DNA of 64,000 bases from Extensimonas perlucida. GTDB lineage: Bacteria; Pseudomonadota; Gammaproteobacteria; Burkholderiales; Burkholderiaceae_C. Below the pieces are notes generated by a model. The model made no database searches. It was not told the origin of the DNA and saw nothing but the letters and a program-made list of their open reading frames with translations. Position 1 is the stretch's first letter, and the number at the start of each line of letters is the position of its first letter. Shown here one piece after another: positions 63,430-64,000 of the stretch. The stretch is from assembly GCF_007655255.1 (NCBI RefSeq), contig NZ_VMYE01000008.1:62001-126000 (forward strand), written 5' to 3'. The translations under genes were made by a program, and so were the position numbers.

Positions 63430-64000
63430 TCAAAGAATCCTGCCGTAAGGCCCGTCGTCGCCCAGCTGCACCAGGTTGTCGGCGGTGGCCAGGTGTTTGG
63501 GTTGCCGATGCGGTTTTTGGGCCACGCAGTCGGCATAAAAGCGCACCTGGCCGTGCGCGTCGATCTCTTCGACCAGGCCATGGATGTCGGTCTCGAAGCC
63601 CGGGCACAGCTTGGCAAACTCGCGCGCAAACTTGAGGTAATCGACGATCTTGCGGTTGAATACCTCACCCGGGATCAAGAGCGGAATGCCCGGCGGATAG
63701 GGCGTGAGCAGGCCCACGGTGATGCGGCCTTCGAGGTGGTCGATCTCCACGCGCTCGGTCTTGCGCTGCGCAATGTGCGCGTAGGCGTCGGCCGGGTTCA
63801 TCGCCGGCTGCAGGTCCGACAGGTACATCTCGGTCGTGAGGCGCGCGATGTCGTACTTGGCGTACATCTCGTGCACATGCTGGCACAAGTCGCGCAGGCC
63901 CATGCGCTCGTAGCGCCGATGCTGCTGGCAGAACTCGGGCAGGATGCGCCACATGGGCTGGTTTTTCTCGTAATCGTCCTTGAACTGCTGCAGCGCCGTG
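63430..64000 (-). CDS. Orn/Lys/Arg decarboxylase, C-terminal part (continues past the window edge)
   Basis: The open frame continues beyond base 64000, so only the last about 190 residues are seen (TALQQFKDDYEKNQPMWRIL onward). MYLSDLQPAMNPADAYAHI and TPYPPGIPLLIPGEVF are hallmarks of the C-terminal domain of the large inducible-type amino-acid decarboxylases. The PLP-binding lysine lies in the missing part. Substrate (ornithine, lysine or arginine) cannot be decided. Confidence 0.9.
   Translation of the reverse strand, partial: TALQQFKDDYEKNQPMWRILPEFCQQHRRYERMGLRDLCQHVHEMYAKYDIARLTTEMYLSDLQPAMNPADAYAHIAQRKTERVEIDHLEGRITVGLLTPYPPGIPLLIPGEVFNRKIVDYLKFAREFAKLCPGFETDIHGLVEEIDAHGQVRFYADCVAQKPHRQPKHLATADNLVQLGDDGPYGRIL

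Overview
The window reads as a stretch of a high-GC betaproteobacterial chromosome, most like a Comamonadaceae/Burkholderiales member. This rests on the housekeeping run ygfZ / mltG-tmk-holB-pilZ-tatD at the right end, the acyl-CoA genes beside it, and protein flavour throughout. It is an inference, because no rRNA, tRNA or other taxonomic marker lies in the window. Three regions follow one another.

(1) About 1-23.7 kb is the right part of a prophage or phage-derived element, coded mostly on the minus strand with many ATGA/TGATG overlaps. It carries a replication and recombination module: ParB-like protein, RecA-fold AAA ATPase, SSB-like protein, SF2 helicase, Cas4-like nuclease, TOPRIM-primase/helicase and RuvC-like resolvase. 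It also has two tandem ParB-methyltransferase fusions, a terminase-small-like DNA-binding protein, a few structural-type genes, a PIN toxin with an HTH antitoxin, a NERD nuclease, and an XRE/ImmA-IrrE regulator pair facing two unrecognised genes. No integrase or att site is visible, so the left end lies outside the window.

(2) About 23.7-49.4 kb is a cell-surface locus with two arms. The minus arm starts with a large type-I-secreted, S-layer-like protein (DUF4214 plus RTX-like repeats). It continues with an OGT-type protein glycosyltransferase fused to a degenerate methyltransferase, UDP-xylose synthesis (UDP-glucuronate decarboxylase and UDP-glucose dehydrogenase), an FkbM methyltransferase broken at a run of 14 C, and a second methyltransferase. 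The plus arm has an outer-membrane TPR/barrel protein, Wzt, a 1495-aa FkbM/coiled-coil/triple-glycosyltransferase protein, GDP-D-rhamnose synthesis (Rmd, Gmd), a Crp-type regulator, two more glycosyltransferases, a CHASE2 adenylate cyclase and Wzm. A FecR-type periplasmic protein diverges from the TPR/barrel gene. A perfect TGTGA-N6-TCACA site lies upstream of the S-layer-like gene. Together with the cyclase and the Crp-type protein it suggests a local cAMP circuit coordinating the surface protein with a D-rhamnose polysaccharide.

(3) About 49.8-64 kb is core metabolism. It contains 3-hydroxybutyryl-CoA dehydrogenase, a minus-strand acyl-CoA set (Fe-dependent alcohol dehydrogenase, MaoC hydratase, acyl-CoA ligase, small protein), a secreted hydratase-like protein, an esterase gene split by a 269-bp MITE-like element, a thioesterase-GNAT fusion, ygfZ, the mltG-tmk-holB-pilZ-tatD-ankyrin run and the 3' part of an Orn/Lys/Arg decarboxylase gene.
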